Shown piece after piece: positions 53,273 through 62,125 of a DNA stretch of 64,000 nt. The position numbers and the translations under genes are program-made. Under the pieces are notes generated by a model. That model saw nothing but the letters and a program-made list of their open reading frames with translations, did no database searches and was not told where the DNA came from. How positions within the stretch are numbered: the first letter of the stretch is position 1; each line of letters starts with the position of its first letter. Source of the stretch: CAWCQC01 sp963819905 (GTDB taxonomy: Bacteria; Actinomycetota; Thermoleophilia; Gaiellales; Gaiellaceae); contig CAWFXP010000009.1 in NCBI GenBank assembly GCA_963819905.1, positions 434,001 to 498,000 of the forward strand, given 5' to 3'.

Positions 53273-54473
53273 GCTCGTCGAGCTTGATCTCGCGGCGCCG
53301 GGTGGGCTGCCCGACATCTCGATCCGACACGCATGGATCCGGGTGCTTATCCGGTTGAACGGCGCCCCGATCGGATTCCTCCACGTACGAAACACGGGGC
53401 AGGACTTGGACTCCCTCTCCCTCGGCCGGCAGGCGGTCGCCGAGCTGGCAGCGCCCATCTGGGCCGAGCTCGAAGCCAGCCGGCTCCGAGGTGACTTCGG
53501 CCGCCACGACCCTGCCGAAGCGCCCGCGGTCTCGGTTGTCGTGTGCACGAGGGACCGAGCGAAGGATCTCGACGAATGCCTTTCTGCTGTCAGCAGGCAG
53601 TCGTATCCGGAGTATGAGGTGATCGTCGTCGACAATGCGTCCAAGGACGAGTCGGCTCGCCTCGTGGCTGCCCGCTGGTCGGCTCGATACGTTCGCGAGG
53701 ACAAGCCGGGTTTGGACTGGGCCCGCAACCGCGGCTTCGCCGTGGCGCAGTCGCCGATCGTCGCCTACACGGATGACGATGCTCGTCCCGATCCGGGCTG
53801 GCTCCGCGCGATCGCGGCCGGATTCTCGTCGGCTGACGTGGAGGGCGTTACCGGACTCGTGGTTCCTGCGGAGCTCGAGACGAGGGCACAAGGCATCTTC
53901 GAGGACATATACGGTGGAATGGGCAAGGGATTCCGGGTTCACGTTCACACGCGCCGCGGCCGGGAGATGACCTACCGACCGGAGCGAATCGGCGTCGGCT
54001 GCAACATGGCTTTCCGACGCGCTACCCTCACGCGTCTCGGAGGCTTCGATCCCGCACTCGACGTCGGCACCGTAACCGGCGGTGGCGGGGACCTCGATAT
54101 GTTCCAGCGTCTCATGGAAGGCGATGGTGTTCTCGTGTACCGACCAGACGCGATTGTGAGGCATACACACCGGCGTACCGTGCGGAAGCTGCGCAGGCAA
54201 CTCTATGACAACGGGCGAGGTTATTCCTCCGTCCTGTGGGCGTCGCTTCTTCGAGCCCGCGGACTGGATCGGGCGCGAGTGCTCAAGCGCTACTGCGTGT
54301 GGATCTGGAGCTGGCATCTGCGCAGAGTAATGCGACGGCTGACACGACGTGAGCAACTGCCCATGCGGCTTCTCATGGCGGAGCTCGCCGGCGCCCTTAT
54401 CGGGCCCGTCGTCTATTCGAAGGCGCGACGAACCGCTCGTCGGATGACCTCCGCTCCGAGGAAGGATGCATGA
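53262..54473 (+). CDS. family 2 glycosyltransferase with N-terminal repeated module
   Basis: 403 residues. Residues about 20-70 (HAWIRVLIRLNGAPIGFLHV) are a copy of the module seen in the upstream protein. The GT2 domain (about 90-330) has VSVVVCTRDRAKDLDECL, VIVVDNASKDES, the metal motif in VAYTDDDARPDP and GGGGDLDMFQRLM. It is closest to the first GT2 domain of the neighbour (shared VVCTxDR and GPAELETRAQ/VPAELETRAQ), so it probably arose by duplication. ATG has GGAG just upstream and ends in an ATGA overlap with the permease. Confidence 0.85.
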   Translation: MSVRLVELDLAAPGGLPDISIRHAWIRVLIRLNGAPIGFLHVRNTGQDLDSLSLGRQAVAELAAPIWAELEASRLRGDFGRHDPAEAPAVSVVVCTRDRAKDLDECLSAVSRQSYPEYEVIVVDNASKDESARLVAARWSARYVREDKPGLDWARNRGFAVAQSPIVAYTDDDARPDPGWLRAIAAGFSSADVEGVTGLVVPAELETRAQGIFEDIYGGMGKGFRVHVHTRRGREMTYRPERIGVGCNMAFRRATLTRLGGFDPALDVGTVTGGGGDLDMFQRLMEGDGVLVYRPDAIVRHTHRRTVRKLRRQLYDNGRGYSSVLWASLLRARGLDRARVLKRYCVWIWSWHLRRVMRRLTRREQLPMRLLMAELAGALIGPVVYSKARRTARRMTSAPRKDA

Positions 54474-55294
54474 GCGCTTCGGCGATGGCACAGCGGACCG
54501 CGATGCCGAGGCGATGGCTGCGCCTGGGACGGCTTGTTTATCTGCGGGATGTGGCTCTGCACTTGACGCGCCTCGAGCTCGCGTCGCGCCACCGGGGAAC
54601 CATCCTTGGATGGATCTGGTCGATTACGCCGTCGTTGCTCATGCTTGGCGCGACGTACTTCCTGTTCACCAAGGTGATCCCACTCGATATCGAGAACTAT
54701 CCGGTCTTCCTCCTGGTGGGGATCACCGCCTGGAACTGGTTTGCCCGTTCGCTGACACAAGCGACGACGTCGCTCGAGTCGCGACGAGACCTGGTTCTCC
54801 GGCCCGGTTTTCCGACGGGAACACTGCCGTTCAGCGCGGTCGTGGTCGGGCTCGTCGATTATCTGCTGGCATTGCCGGTCATTTTCATCGCGCTCGCGTT
54901 TACGACTGGAGTGCGGCCCGAGGCGGCGCTCTTGCCGTTGCTCATGCTCGTTCAGTTCGTGTTCACGCTTGGCCTGGGAGTGCTGTTTGCGCCGTTGCAG
55001 GCATATGCCCGCGATACGCGTCAGTTCGTGGCTCTCGCGGTCAGCGTTGGGTTCTGGATCACCCCGATCTTCTACCAGGCGAGACAGGTGCCCGCTGAGT
55101 TTCAGTGGATTCTGGAGATCAATCCCATGTCCTACGTGATCGAAGCGGAGCGTGCGATCTTGCTCGAGGAGGTTCCCACACCCGGACCTGCGGCTACGAC
55201 GCTGACGTGGGTAGCGCTCGCGTCCGTGGCGATTCTTGCGCTTGGGTACGCGCTGTTCTCGAGGCTGCGATCATCCGTTCCGGAGCAGCTGTGA
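54470..55294 (+). CDS. ABC-2 type polysaccharide export permease (Wzm/TagG-like)
   Basis: 274 residues, six predicted spans. RHRGTILGWIWSITPSLLMLGATYFLF and ISVGFWITPIFYQARQVPAEFQWILEINPMSYVIEAER-like words (near 55040-55150) are the signature of permeases that export O-antigen, teichoic acid or capsular chains with a Wzt-type ATPase. That ATPase is the N-terminal part of the next frame, which starts in a GTGA overlap. GGAAGG precedes the ATG. Confidence 0.92.
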   Translation: MSASAMAQRTAMPRRWLRLGRLVYLRDVALHLTRLELASRHRGTILGWIWSITPSLLMLGATYFLFTKVIPLDIENYPVFLLVGITAWNWFARSLTQATTSLESRRDLVLRPGFPTGTLPFSAVVVGLVDYLLALPVIFIALAFTTGVRPEAALLPLLMLVQFVFTLGLGVLFAPLQAYARDTRQFVALAVSVGFWITPIFYQARQVPAEFQWILEINPMSYVIEAERAILLEEVPTPGPAATTLTWVALASVAILALGYALFSRLRSSVPEQL

Positions 55295-58200
55295 CGACGG
55301 ACGTCGCGATCGGTGTAGATGGTCTCTCGAAGCGCTTCACGAGAAAGGGCCCACGGCCGACGACGGTGAAGCGGCTCGTCGCTCATCCTCTCGCGAACGC
55401 TCGACGCGATACGTTCTGGGCACTCCAGGAAGTGAACCTCCAGGTGCGAGCAGGTGAGACGGTCGGAATCATCGGTGCCAACGGCTCGGGGAAGTCAACG
55501 CTGCTTCGCCTGATCGGAGGGCTCGGTAAGCCAACACGCGGCCGAATCGTGAGACGCCGCCGCATCGATGCGATGCTGTCGCTCGGCGATAGCTTGGATC
55601 CCCTTCTCACTGGGCGCGAGAATGCGATAACCGCGGGCATTCTTGCCGGGTACCGACGACGGGAGGCAATCGCGAAGCTTGACGAGATCGTCTCGTTCTC
55701 GGAGCTCGAGGAGGTCATCGATCGCCCCCTCCGGACATATAGCGACGGGATGAAGCTTCGGCTGGCGTTTGCAGTCGCGATCAGCGCTCGCCCCGAAGTT
55801 CTGCTGATCGACGAAGTGCTCTCGGTCGGCGATCTGCGCTTCCAGACGAAGTGCTTCGCGCGGCTCGACGAGCTCCGGGCCGGCGGAACGACGATTCTGT
55901 TCGCTTCGCACGACGAGATGCAGGTTCGGGATCTCTGCGAGCGCGTTCTCTGGCTGTCCCGCGGACGAGTTCAGGCCGTCGGCGAGCCTGACAGCGTCTT
56001 CGACGCATACAAGGGTGCCATGAAGGCGGAGACCGAACGGCGGACGAGTGTCCTGGGCATGGATCGGCACGTTGTCGCGGACGGCGGCGAGACGTCAGCC
56101 GAGCGTTTCGGCACGCTCGAAGTCAAGATCACGGGCGTCAAGGTGACGCCGTCGACGATCCAAGTCGGTGGACGGGATGGTTCGACGCCGATACGTCTCG
56201 AAGTCGACCTCTACGCTCCGGTCCCGATTGACGACCCGATCGTCGGGGTGTCGCTCCATCGCGTGTCCGACTTCGTCAAGGTTCTGGACGTGAGTACGGA
56301 GAGTGACGGCGCCCGCCTGGGGCGCCTGCACGGCAGCCGAACGGTCGCGCTTTCGCTGGACCATCTTGACGCGGAGGCCGGCTCGTACCGGTTCGACGTC
56401 GGCGTCTACGAACGCCACTGGTCGTATGTCTACGACTATCACTGGCATGCATACCCGCTCGAGATCGTGTCAGGGGGGGCGCTGCCTTCGGCCCCCTGCG
56501 CCAGTGGCACGACGTGTAGAGAGACGCTCTACGCTGGAATTCTGGGATCACCCGGCACGGGAGGCAGTGTGACGCTCATGCTGCGAACGGCCGCGGCCAA
56601 TCATCGTCGGGTGCGGATATCGGTGGTCATCCCTGCCCGAAATGCGGCCGAGACCGTCACCGAGACGCTCGAATCGGTTCGGGCGCAAACACACTCCGAG
56701 TGGGAGACGATCGTTGTCGACGACGGATCGGACGATGTCACTGCAGAGGCCGTCGAAGCCGTCTCGAAGCTGGATTCTCGCATCCGCTTGGTCTCTCAAC
56801 CCGCACGCGGTGTCAGTGCGGCGCGGAACGCCGGAATCGCGCTGGCGTCCGGGGAGGCGTTTCTCTTCCTCGACGCCGACGATCTGATCGACCCGAGTCA
56901 ACTTGCTCTCCTCGGTGGGGCCCTCGATGCCGCGCCGTCTCTCGATGCCGTGTCATGCGGGTGGTGCCGACTAGCTCCCGACGGAACGCGAGTGGCTGCT
57001 GCGCTGCCATGGAGGGCAGGCGACCTCTTCGCCGCGCTTGCTCGGTTGTCTCCGTTTCCGATCAACGCCTGCCTCGTGAGGGCCGACGTCGTCAGGGCTG
57101 CCGGCTGCTTCGACAAAGGCCTCGTCACCTGCGAGGATTGGGACCTCTGGCAGCGGATCGCGCGGCGTGGCGCACGCTTCGGCCTCGTCAAAGACATCCT
57201 CGCTGTCTACCGGATGCGCGCCGGCTCGACGATGGCAGACGTCGAGCAGTACCTCCAAGATGCCATGCGGACAGTCATGCTCGGCCACTCGAGAGATCCT
57301 CGAGTCGCGGACCCAATAGCCGAGCACGCTGACGGCGAGCCGATCGCCCAGGCCGCAGGGGCCAAGCTCATGCTCGTTGCCTGGGCAGCGGGCGGACCTA
57401 TCGGACGTGGAGAAAGCGCTCTCCCAACACTGAAACTCGTCGAGCATGACCGTGATCCAACGCTCGACCCAAGACACGTTGCGGCATATCTGTACGAGTC
57501 CGTTCCCGTTTCTGCGTGTCGTGCTCCGGCCGCCTGGATCAGGCTCTGGCCAGATGTGGAGCGAGACCTCCGCGAGTTTCTCGAGGCGCTCGAGACGAAA
57601 AGCGGAGCCCCATACCTGTCCGGGCAGGCTCTGCGGTTTCTCGAACAGCAGATCGTCTCGACCCAACCGCATCAGCGACCGATCGTGGTTGGGTCGACCT
57701 ACGCTGTCGATGTAGAGGTCACGGAGCCCATCATGGACGCCGAGTGCCCACCGTCGGCTACGGTGCTCAGCTGCCGAGTTACGTTCGCGGGAACCGCAGT
57801 CGGAACAGTCGAGCTACCGGTCTTCGCCGGGCGCGTTCGCGCTGCAGTCCTTGCCGACGCCATCGCAGCAGGACACGCCTGGTCTCTGCTTCGCCTGTTC
57901 TTCGAACAGACGGTCTACCGGGATCTCCGGGTGGTGGAGGACGGTGGGCAAGCAATCGTTCTTCGCGGCGATCTCGAGCTTGGCTCTGGCCTGCCGCTCG
58001 ATCGAGATGTGCTGGCGGCGCAGGTGCACGATGCCGTCGGTTGGACGATCCTCCTGCAAGAAGTCTGGTCACGGCCCGAGTGGCCAGCCGCCCGGTTCTA
58101 CGACGGCGCGGCAGAGGAATCGACGGAGGAACGAACCGCCACGGACGCGTGGCTTGCCCTCGATCTCGCGGGCGATCCGCCCGATGTGGTCCTATCGGGA

Positions 58201-61005
58201 GATCGTCTCGACGTGGTTCCGACGGTGGCTGGCGTACCGCTCGGAATGGTGAGCTTCCCGGGGCCGGGGAGAATCTCGGCGAGCCGCATCCGCGCAGACG
58301 TCACAGGCGCTCTTGGAATCGAGCTGGCGCGTGTCGTCGTTCGAGAAGCTGTACTCGGCTGGCCGACTACCGACAATCAGTCGATCCGTGAACGACTCCG
58401 TTCACGGTCCGGTGACGCGTGCGAGCCGATCGCGGGTCTTGACGATCTGGACACGCCGCCGGCTTCTCGATGCGCTTTCGCCGCGCTGCCGGCGCGCGGG
58501 CGCGGACTTGTCCTGGCTCGCCGTCGACCACAGCACTTCGGTACCAGCGCGTCTCGTCTCGCCACGCTTCCTCCCGATGCCCTCGCGGACCTCGTCGACG
58601 CCACTGCTGCCGCCGGCGAGACCGCCCTGCGTGTCGACGAGTCGGACGAGGTCACGTACCTCCCCGGGCTGATCGTGCGGTCACCGACCTGGCCCGAGCC
58701 GACAAGGCCTAGGTCGGCCACCGACACTGGCGTCTACGATCGCAGCCATTTCGAGGCGCTCTTCCAGTCTACGGTTGACCCGTGGCAGTACACGAGCCAG
58801 TACGAGCGCGAGAAGTACGAGCGCACGCTCAGCCTGGTGCCCGAGGGGATCGAAAGCGCCTTGGAGGTCGCCTGTGCCGAGGGTCATTTCTCCGTGATGC
58901 TGGCGCCCCGAGTCGACCGTCTGTTGGCTACGGACATCTCGGACGTGGCGCTCGAACGGGCGCGCGAGAGAGGGATCCATCTCGAGAACACGACCTTCGA
59001 ACAACTGGATCTCATTGAAGACGCATTCCCCGGGTGCTTTGACTTGATCGTCTGTAGCGAAGTCCTCTATTACGTGGGCGGAATTACAGAACTCGAGACG
59101 GTCGGCCGGAAGCTTGGAGATTCGTTGAAACCGGGCGGGTACTTGATCACTGCCCACGCGAATCAGGTCGTAGATGATCCAGAGAGCCCTGGATTCGATT
59201 GGGGCCTCCCTTTCGGTGCCAAGCGCATCGGCGAGGTGCTGGCGGGTCTTCCCGAGCTCGCACTCGAGGTGGAACTTCGCTCACCGCTCTACCGGATCGA
59301 CCGGCTACGGCGTAGACGACGCGGCGATGTGGTTCGTCGCCGAAGAAGCGTGGAGATAGTCGACCTCGAGCAGGAGACCGTCCCGGAGACCGGAACGCGC
59401 GTGCTCTGGTCAGGGGAAGCGTCCGAGCCACCGCCGGAAGCCGAGCCGACGACTGATCGCCTTCCGATCTTGATGTATCACCGTGTCGCCCGCCATGGAG
59501 GCGCCCAGAGCCAGCGGTACTGCGTGACGCCGGAGGCGTTCGAAGCGCAGCTCGCGTATCTCCGGGACGCGGGCTTTCGAGGCGCCTCCCTCGAGGAATG
59601 GTGCGACGCTATTGGACGGAAGCAGCCGATCCTTGGACGAGCCGTGCTTATCACGTTCGACGACGCGTACACGGATTTCCTGACCGACGCATGGCCGCTG
59701 CTTCGCAAGTACGGCTTCGGCGCCACGCTGTTCGTCGTCACCGACGCGGTGGGCCAATGCAACGAGTGGGACGCTTCGCGCGGCGACCCTGTTCCCTTGT
59801 TGTCCTGGCCGGAGCTCCGGATGCTACGGGCGGAAGGGGTTCATATCGGCTCACACACCGCAACACATCGTGCTCTCACCGCTTTAGCCGCCGGAGACGT
59901 GGTTCGCGAAGCCACTCGCTCCCAAGCCGCGCTTCGGCGTCAGCTCGGAGAGAGCGTAGTGACCCTGGCGTATCCGCTCGGTGAGTCCGACGGCGTCGTG
60001 CGACATCTCGTCGGCGCCTGCGGCTACGACGTCGGCCTGACGGCTAGACCGATCTTGAGCAGGCTACAGGACGACATCCTCGCGCTCCCGAGGCTCGAGG
60101 TACGAGGTACGTACGGTATCGGTGAGTTCGCTCAGTTGCTGGCTGGCGACGTGCCGGAGTCCGACCCGGGACCGCCAGAGGGTCTCCGCCCCCGGCGTGA
60201 GCCTCATCGAGCCGCGGACGAGCCGCAGCTTGCATACGAACCAGATCTCATCCCGCCGCTCGAATTGATGCGGCAGGAAGGCGTCGAAGTAGTAGAGGAC
60301 TGGTTCGCGTGGGCGAACGAGTGGAGCATGCTGCTTCGAATCTATGGCGGCCTCTCGAGCACGAGCAATGTACTCGAGATCGGCTGCGGTCTCGGTCGAA
60401 TCGCATTCGCACTACGTGGCATTCTCACGCCGGGCGGTACATATGCGGGGTTCGAGATCGTACCCGAGAAGATCGGCTTCCTTCATCGCACATTTCAATC
60501 CGCTTATACAAACTTCCAGTTCACGTGGGCAGATGTTCACAACACCTATTACAACCCCAAGGGCCGCACGCGTGCATCCGAATACCGGTTCCCATACGAT
60601 GATGCCACCTTTGACGTCGTGTACGCCGCGTCGGTCTTCACCCATACGCTCCCCGAAGTAGCGGCTCGGTACTTCCGCGAATCGGCGCGCGTCCTCCGGC
60701 CAGGCGGACGATGCGTGTTCAGCTTTTTCCTGCTCGACAATTACGAGCCTGGACGTACTCGACCATCGGGATTCGCTCACCCTCGGTTCGACATCGACCA
60801 CGAGTACGGTGGCTGGGGCGCAGAGTTCGCGGTGGCGAACACTTCCAACCCGGAGGAGATGACCGGCTTCAGAGTGCGTTTGCTGGAGCGTCTCGGCAAC
60901 GACGCCGGATTGGTCTTGGAAAGAACGCTGCCCGGCCTGTGGTCCGGGAGCTACGATGCCTGGATTGCGACTCAGGACGTCGTGATTTTCGCGAAGCCAG
61001 CCTAA
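55291..61005 (+). CDS. 1904-residue fusion: Wzt-type ABC ATPase, GT2, methyltransferase, polysaccharide deacetylase, second methyltransferase
   Basis: One uninterrupted frame. Domains in order: ABC ATPase with Walker A GANGSGKST (62-70), signature YSDGM (150-154), Walker B with D174-E175, switch H207; a Wzt-like C-terminal beta domain (about 270-395); GT2 (about 440-690, RISVVIPARNAAET, DxD 528-530); two copies of the module shared with neighbours (about 824-875 and 971-1020); a NodS-like methyltransferase (about 1150-1340, VDPWQYTSQYEREKYERTL, SAM motif 1190-1201); a NodB-type deacetylase (about 1391-1617, ITFDDAY D1457-D1458, H1522xxxH1526); and a second methyltransferase (about 1649-1904, VLEIGCGLGR at 1694). 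GTG start overlaps the permease stop. Likely assembles, modifies or caps, and energises export of one glycan. An assembly error joining separate genes is the main alternative. Confidence 0.85.
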   Translation: MTTDVAIGVDGLSKRFTRKGPRPTTVKRLVAHPLANARRDTFWALQEVNLQVRAGETVGIIGANGSGKSTLLRLIGGLGKPTRGRIVRRRRIDAMLSLGDSLDPLLTGRENAITAGILAGYRRREAIAKLDEIVSFSELEEVIDRPLRTYSDGMKLRLAFAVAISARPEVLLIDEVLSVGDLRFQTKCFARLDELRAGGTTILFASHDEMQVRDLCERVLWLSRGRVQAVGEPDSVFDAYKGAMKAETERRTSVLGMDRHVVADGGETSAERFGTLEVKITGVKVTPSTIQVGGRDGSTPIRLEVDLYAPVPIDDPIVGVSLHRVSDFVKVLDVSTESDGARLGRLHGSRTVALSLDHLDAEAGSYRFDVGVYERHWSYVYDYHWHAYPLEIVSGGALPSAPCASGTTCRETLYAGILGSPGTGGSVTLMLRTAAANHRRVRISVVIPARNAAETVTETLESVRAQTHSEWETIVVDDGSDDVTAEAVEAVSKLDSRIRLVSQPARGVSAARNAGIALASGEAFLFLDADDLIDPSQLALLGGALDAAPSLDAVSCGWCRLAPDGTRVAAALPWRAGDLFAALARLSPFPINACLVRADVVRAAGCFDKGLVTCEDWDLWQRIARRGARFGLVKDILAVYRMRAGSTMADVEQYLQDAMRTVMLGHSRDPRVADPIAEHADGEPIAQAAGAKLMLVAWAAGGPIGRGESALPTLKLVEHDRDPTLDPRHVAAYLYESVPVSACRAPAAWIRLWPDVERDLREFLEALETKSGAPYLSGQALRFLEQQIVSTQPHQRPIVVGSTYAVDVEVTEPIMDAECPPSATVLSCRVTFAGTAVGTVELPVFAGRVRAAVLADAIAAGHAWSLLRLFFEQTVYRDLRVVEDGGQAIVLRGDLELGSGLPLDRDVLAAQVHDAVGWTILLQEVWSRPEWPAARFYDGAAEESTEERTATDAWLALDLAGDPPDVVLSGDRLDVVPTVAGVPLGMVSFPGPGRISASRIRADVTGALGIELARVVVREAVLGWPTTDNQSIRERLRSRSGDACEPIAGLDDLDTPPASRCAFAALPARGRGLVLARRRPQHFGTSASRLATLPPDALADLVDATAAAGETALRVDESDEVTYLPGLIVRSPTWPEPTRPRSATDTGVYDRSHFEALFQSTVDPWQYTSQYEREKYERTLSLVPEGIESALEVACAEGHFSVMLAPRVDRLLATDISDVALERARERGIHLENTTFEQLDLIEDAFPGCFDLIVCSEVLYYVGGITELETVGRKLGDSLKPGGYLITAHANQVVDDPESPGFDWGLPFGAKRIGEVLAGLPELALEVELRSPLYRIDRLRRRRRGDVVRRRRSVEIVDLEQETVPETGTRVLWSGEASEPPPEAEPTTDRLPILMYHRVARHGGAQSQRYCVTPEAFEAQLAYLRDAGFRGASLEEWCDAIGRKQPILGRAVLITFDDAYTDFLTDAWPLLRKYGFGATLFVVTDAVGQCNEWDASRGDPVPLLSWPELRMLRAEGVHIGSHTATHRALTALAAGDVVREATRSQAALRRQLGESVVTLAYPLGESDGVVRHLVGACGYDVGLTARPILSRLQDDILALPRLEVRGTYGIGEFAQLLAGDVPESDPGPPEGLRPRREPHRAADEPQLAYEPDLIPPLELMRQEGVEVVEDWFAWANEWSMLLRIYGGLSSTSNVLEIGCGLGRIAFALRGILTPGGTYAGFEIVPEKIGFLHRTFQSAYTNFQFTWADVHNTYYNPKGRTRASEYRFPYDDATFDVVYAASVFTHTLPEVAARYFRESARVLRPGGRCVFSFFLLDNYEPGRTRPSGFAHPRFDIDHEYGGWGAEFAVANTSNPEEMTGFRVRLLERLGNDAGLVLERTLPGLWSGSYDAWIATQDVVIFAKPA

Positions 61006-61086
61006 TCGCCAGTTGGTAGCGTTACGCTGGGCCCCTCGCCAGCGTAGCTTGGTCCCACACGTCCGTTGGCGGCTACGGGTATTCGC

Positions 61087-62061
61087 ATGTCTTCGTCTGA
61101 TCTGGAAACAGAGGTACGGCGGCTTCGAGAAGAGGTCGCTGCCTACCAGCTCGGGTTCCCGCCGGGGCACTTCTACTCGCCCATCCCGTCGCTCGACCTG
61201 GTACGCGAGCGGGAGCACGAGATCTTCAACGAGCCGGGCCGGACTCTGCCGGAGGTTGACCTCAACGAGTCCGGGCAGCTCGCGTTGCTCGCGGCTCTTG
61301 CTCGATTCTACGGCGATCAGCCGTTCGTGCCCGAGCCCAGCTCGCAACGGGGTTACCACTTCGAGAACGACTATTTCCGGTATGGCGAAGCGCTTGTCCT
61401 CTATGGGATGCTTCGCCATGTTCGGCCCAGGCGCTTGATAGAGATCGGATCAGGCTACTCGTCGGCAGCTATTCTCGACATCAGCGACCTCTTTTTCGAC
61501 GGCGGGATCGAATGCGTTTTCGTGGATCCCCAACCGGAGATGTTCCGAGAACTCGTCTCCACGCGGTCGTACCGAAGTCGGTATCACCTGATGGCGCAGG
61601 GAGTGCAGGACGTCGCGGACGACGTGTTCGAGCGCCTCGAGGCTGGGGATGTGCTGTTTGTCGACTCGACGCACGTTTCGAAGATCGACAGCGATGTGAA
61701 CCACCTCGTCTTTCGAGTGCTGCCGTTGCTCGAGCGCGGTGTATACGTCCATTTCCACGACATCTACTACCCGTTCGAATACCCACGCGAGTGGATATTC
61801 GAAGGCAGGGCCTGGAACGAGGCATATGTGCTACGGGCTTTCCTCCAATGCAATCCCTGCTATGAGATTCTGTTCTTCAACTCGTACCTTGCGCGCACCC
61901 ATCTCGAATTGTTCGTCCATCACATGCCCTTGTGCCACAAGGGCACCGGCTCGAGCCTCTGGCTCCGCAAGGTTCGAGCGCAGGGGGCGTCGGGCCGACG
62001 TCGGTTCTTCAGTCGAGCGCCAGGTACAGGTACGAGACGCCGATCGTCGCGGCGGCGATGA
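61087..62061 (+). CDS. class I SAM-dependent methyltransferase
   Basis: 324 residues. SAM motif in RRLIEIGSGYSSAAILD, then ECVFVDPQPEMF, GDVLFVDSTHVSK and GVYVHFHDIYYPFEYP, the order of a class I methyltransferase of the Methyltransf_24-like type. N-terminal helix SDLETEVRRLREEVAAY. The last 20 or so residues are Arg/Ser-rich and overlap, on the other strand, the end of the 38-residue gene at 62009, so the true functional end may be near residue 300. It probably decorates the same glycan as the fusion protein upstream. Confidence 0.8.
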   Translation: MSSSDLETEVRRLREEVAAYQLGFPPGHFYSPIPSLDLVREREHEIFNEPGRTLPEVDLNESGQLALLAALARFYGDQPFVPEPSSQRGYHFENDYFRYGEALVLYGMLRHVRPRRLIEIGSGYSSAAILDISDLFFDGGIECVFVDPQPEMFRELVSTRSYRSRYHLMAQGVQDVADDVFERLEAGDVLFVDSTHVSKIDSDVNHLVFRVLPLLERGVYVHFHDIYYPFEYPREWIFEGRAWNEAYVLRAFLQCNPCYEILFFNSYLARTHLELFVHHMPLCHKGTGSSLWLRKVRAQGASGRRRFFSRAPGTGTRRRSSRRR

Positions 62062-62125
62062 TGACGGCGAAGACGAGCAAGACGAGGCCAAGCCGGTTGT
62101 TGCGGGCGGCGAGATCGTCGTTCAC
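62009..62125 (-). CDS. 38-residue single-span membrane protein in an oxidase cluster
   Basis: GTG start in a GTGA overlap with the ctaB stop. The product begins VNDDLAARNNRLGL and has one membrane helix (about residues 13-34, GLVLLVFAVIIAAATIGVSYLYL). Size and position suggest a small oxidase-associated subunit, like the tiny accessory subunits of other cytochrome oxidases. Identity not established; the translational coupling is the main support. Confidence 0.6.
   Translation of the reverse strand: MNDDLAARNNRLGLVLLVFAVIIAAATIGVSYLYLALD

Noticed and set aside
55291..61005. Splitting the fusion into separate genes by internal starts
   Set aside because: No stop codon, frameshift or clear ribosome site between domains; linkers read through in one frame with consistent composition.
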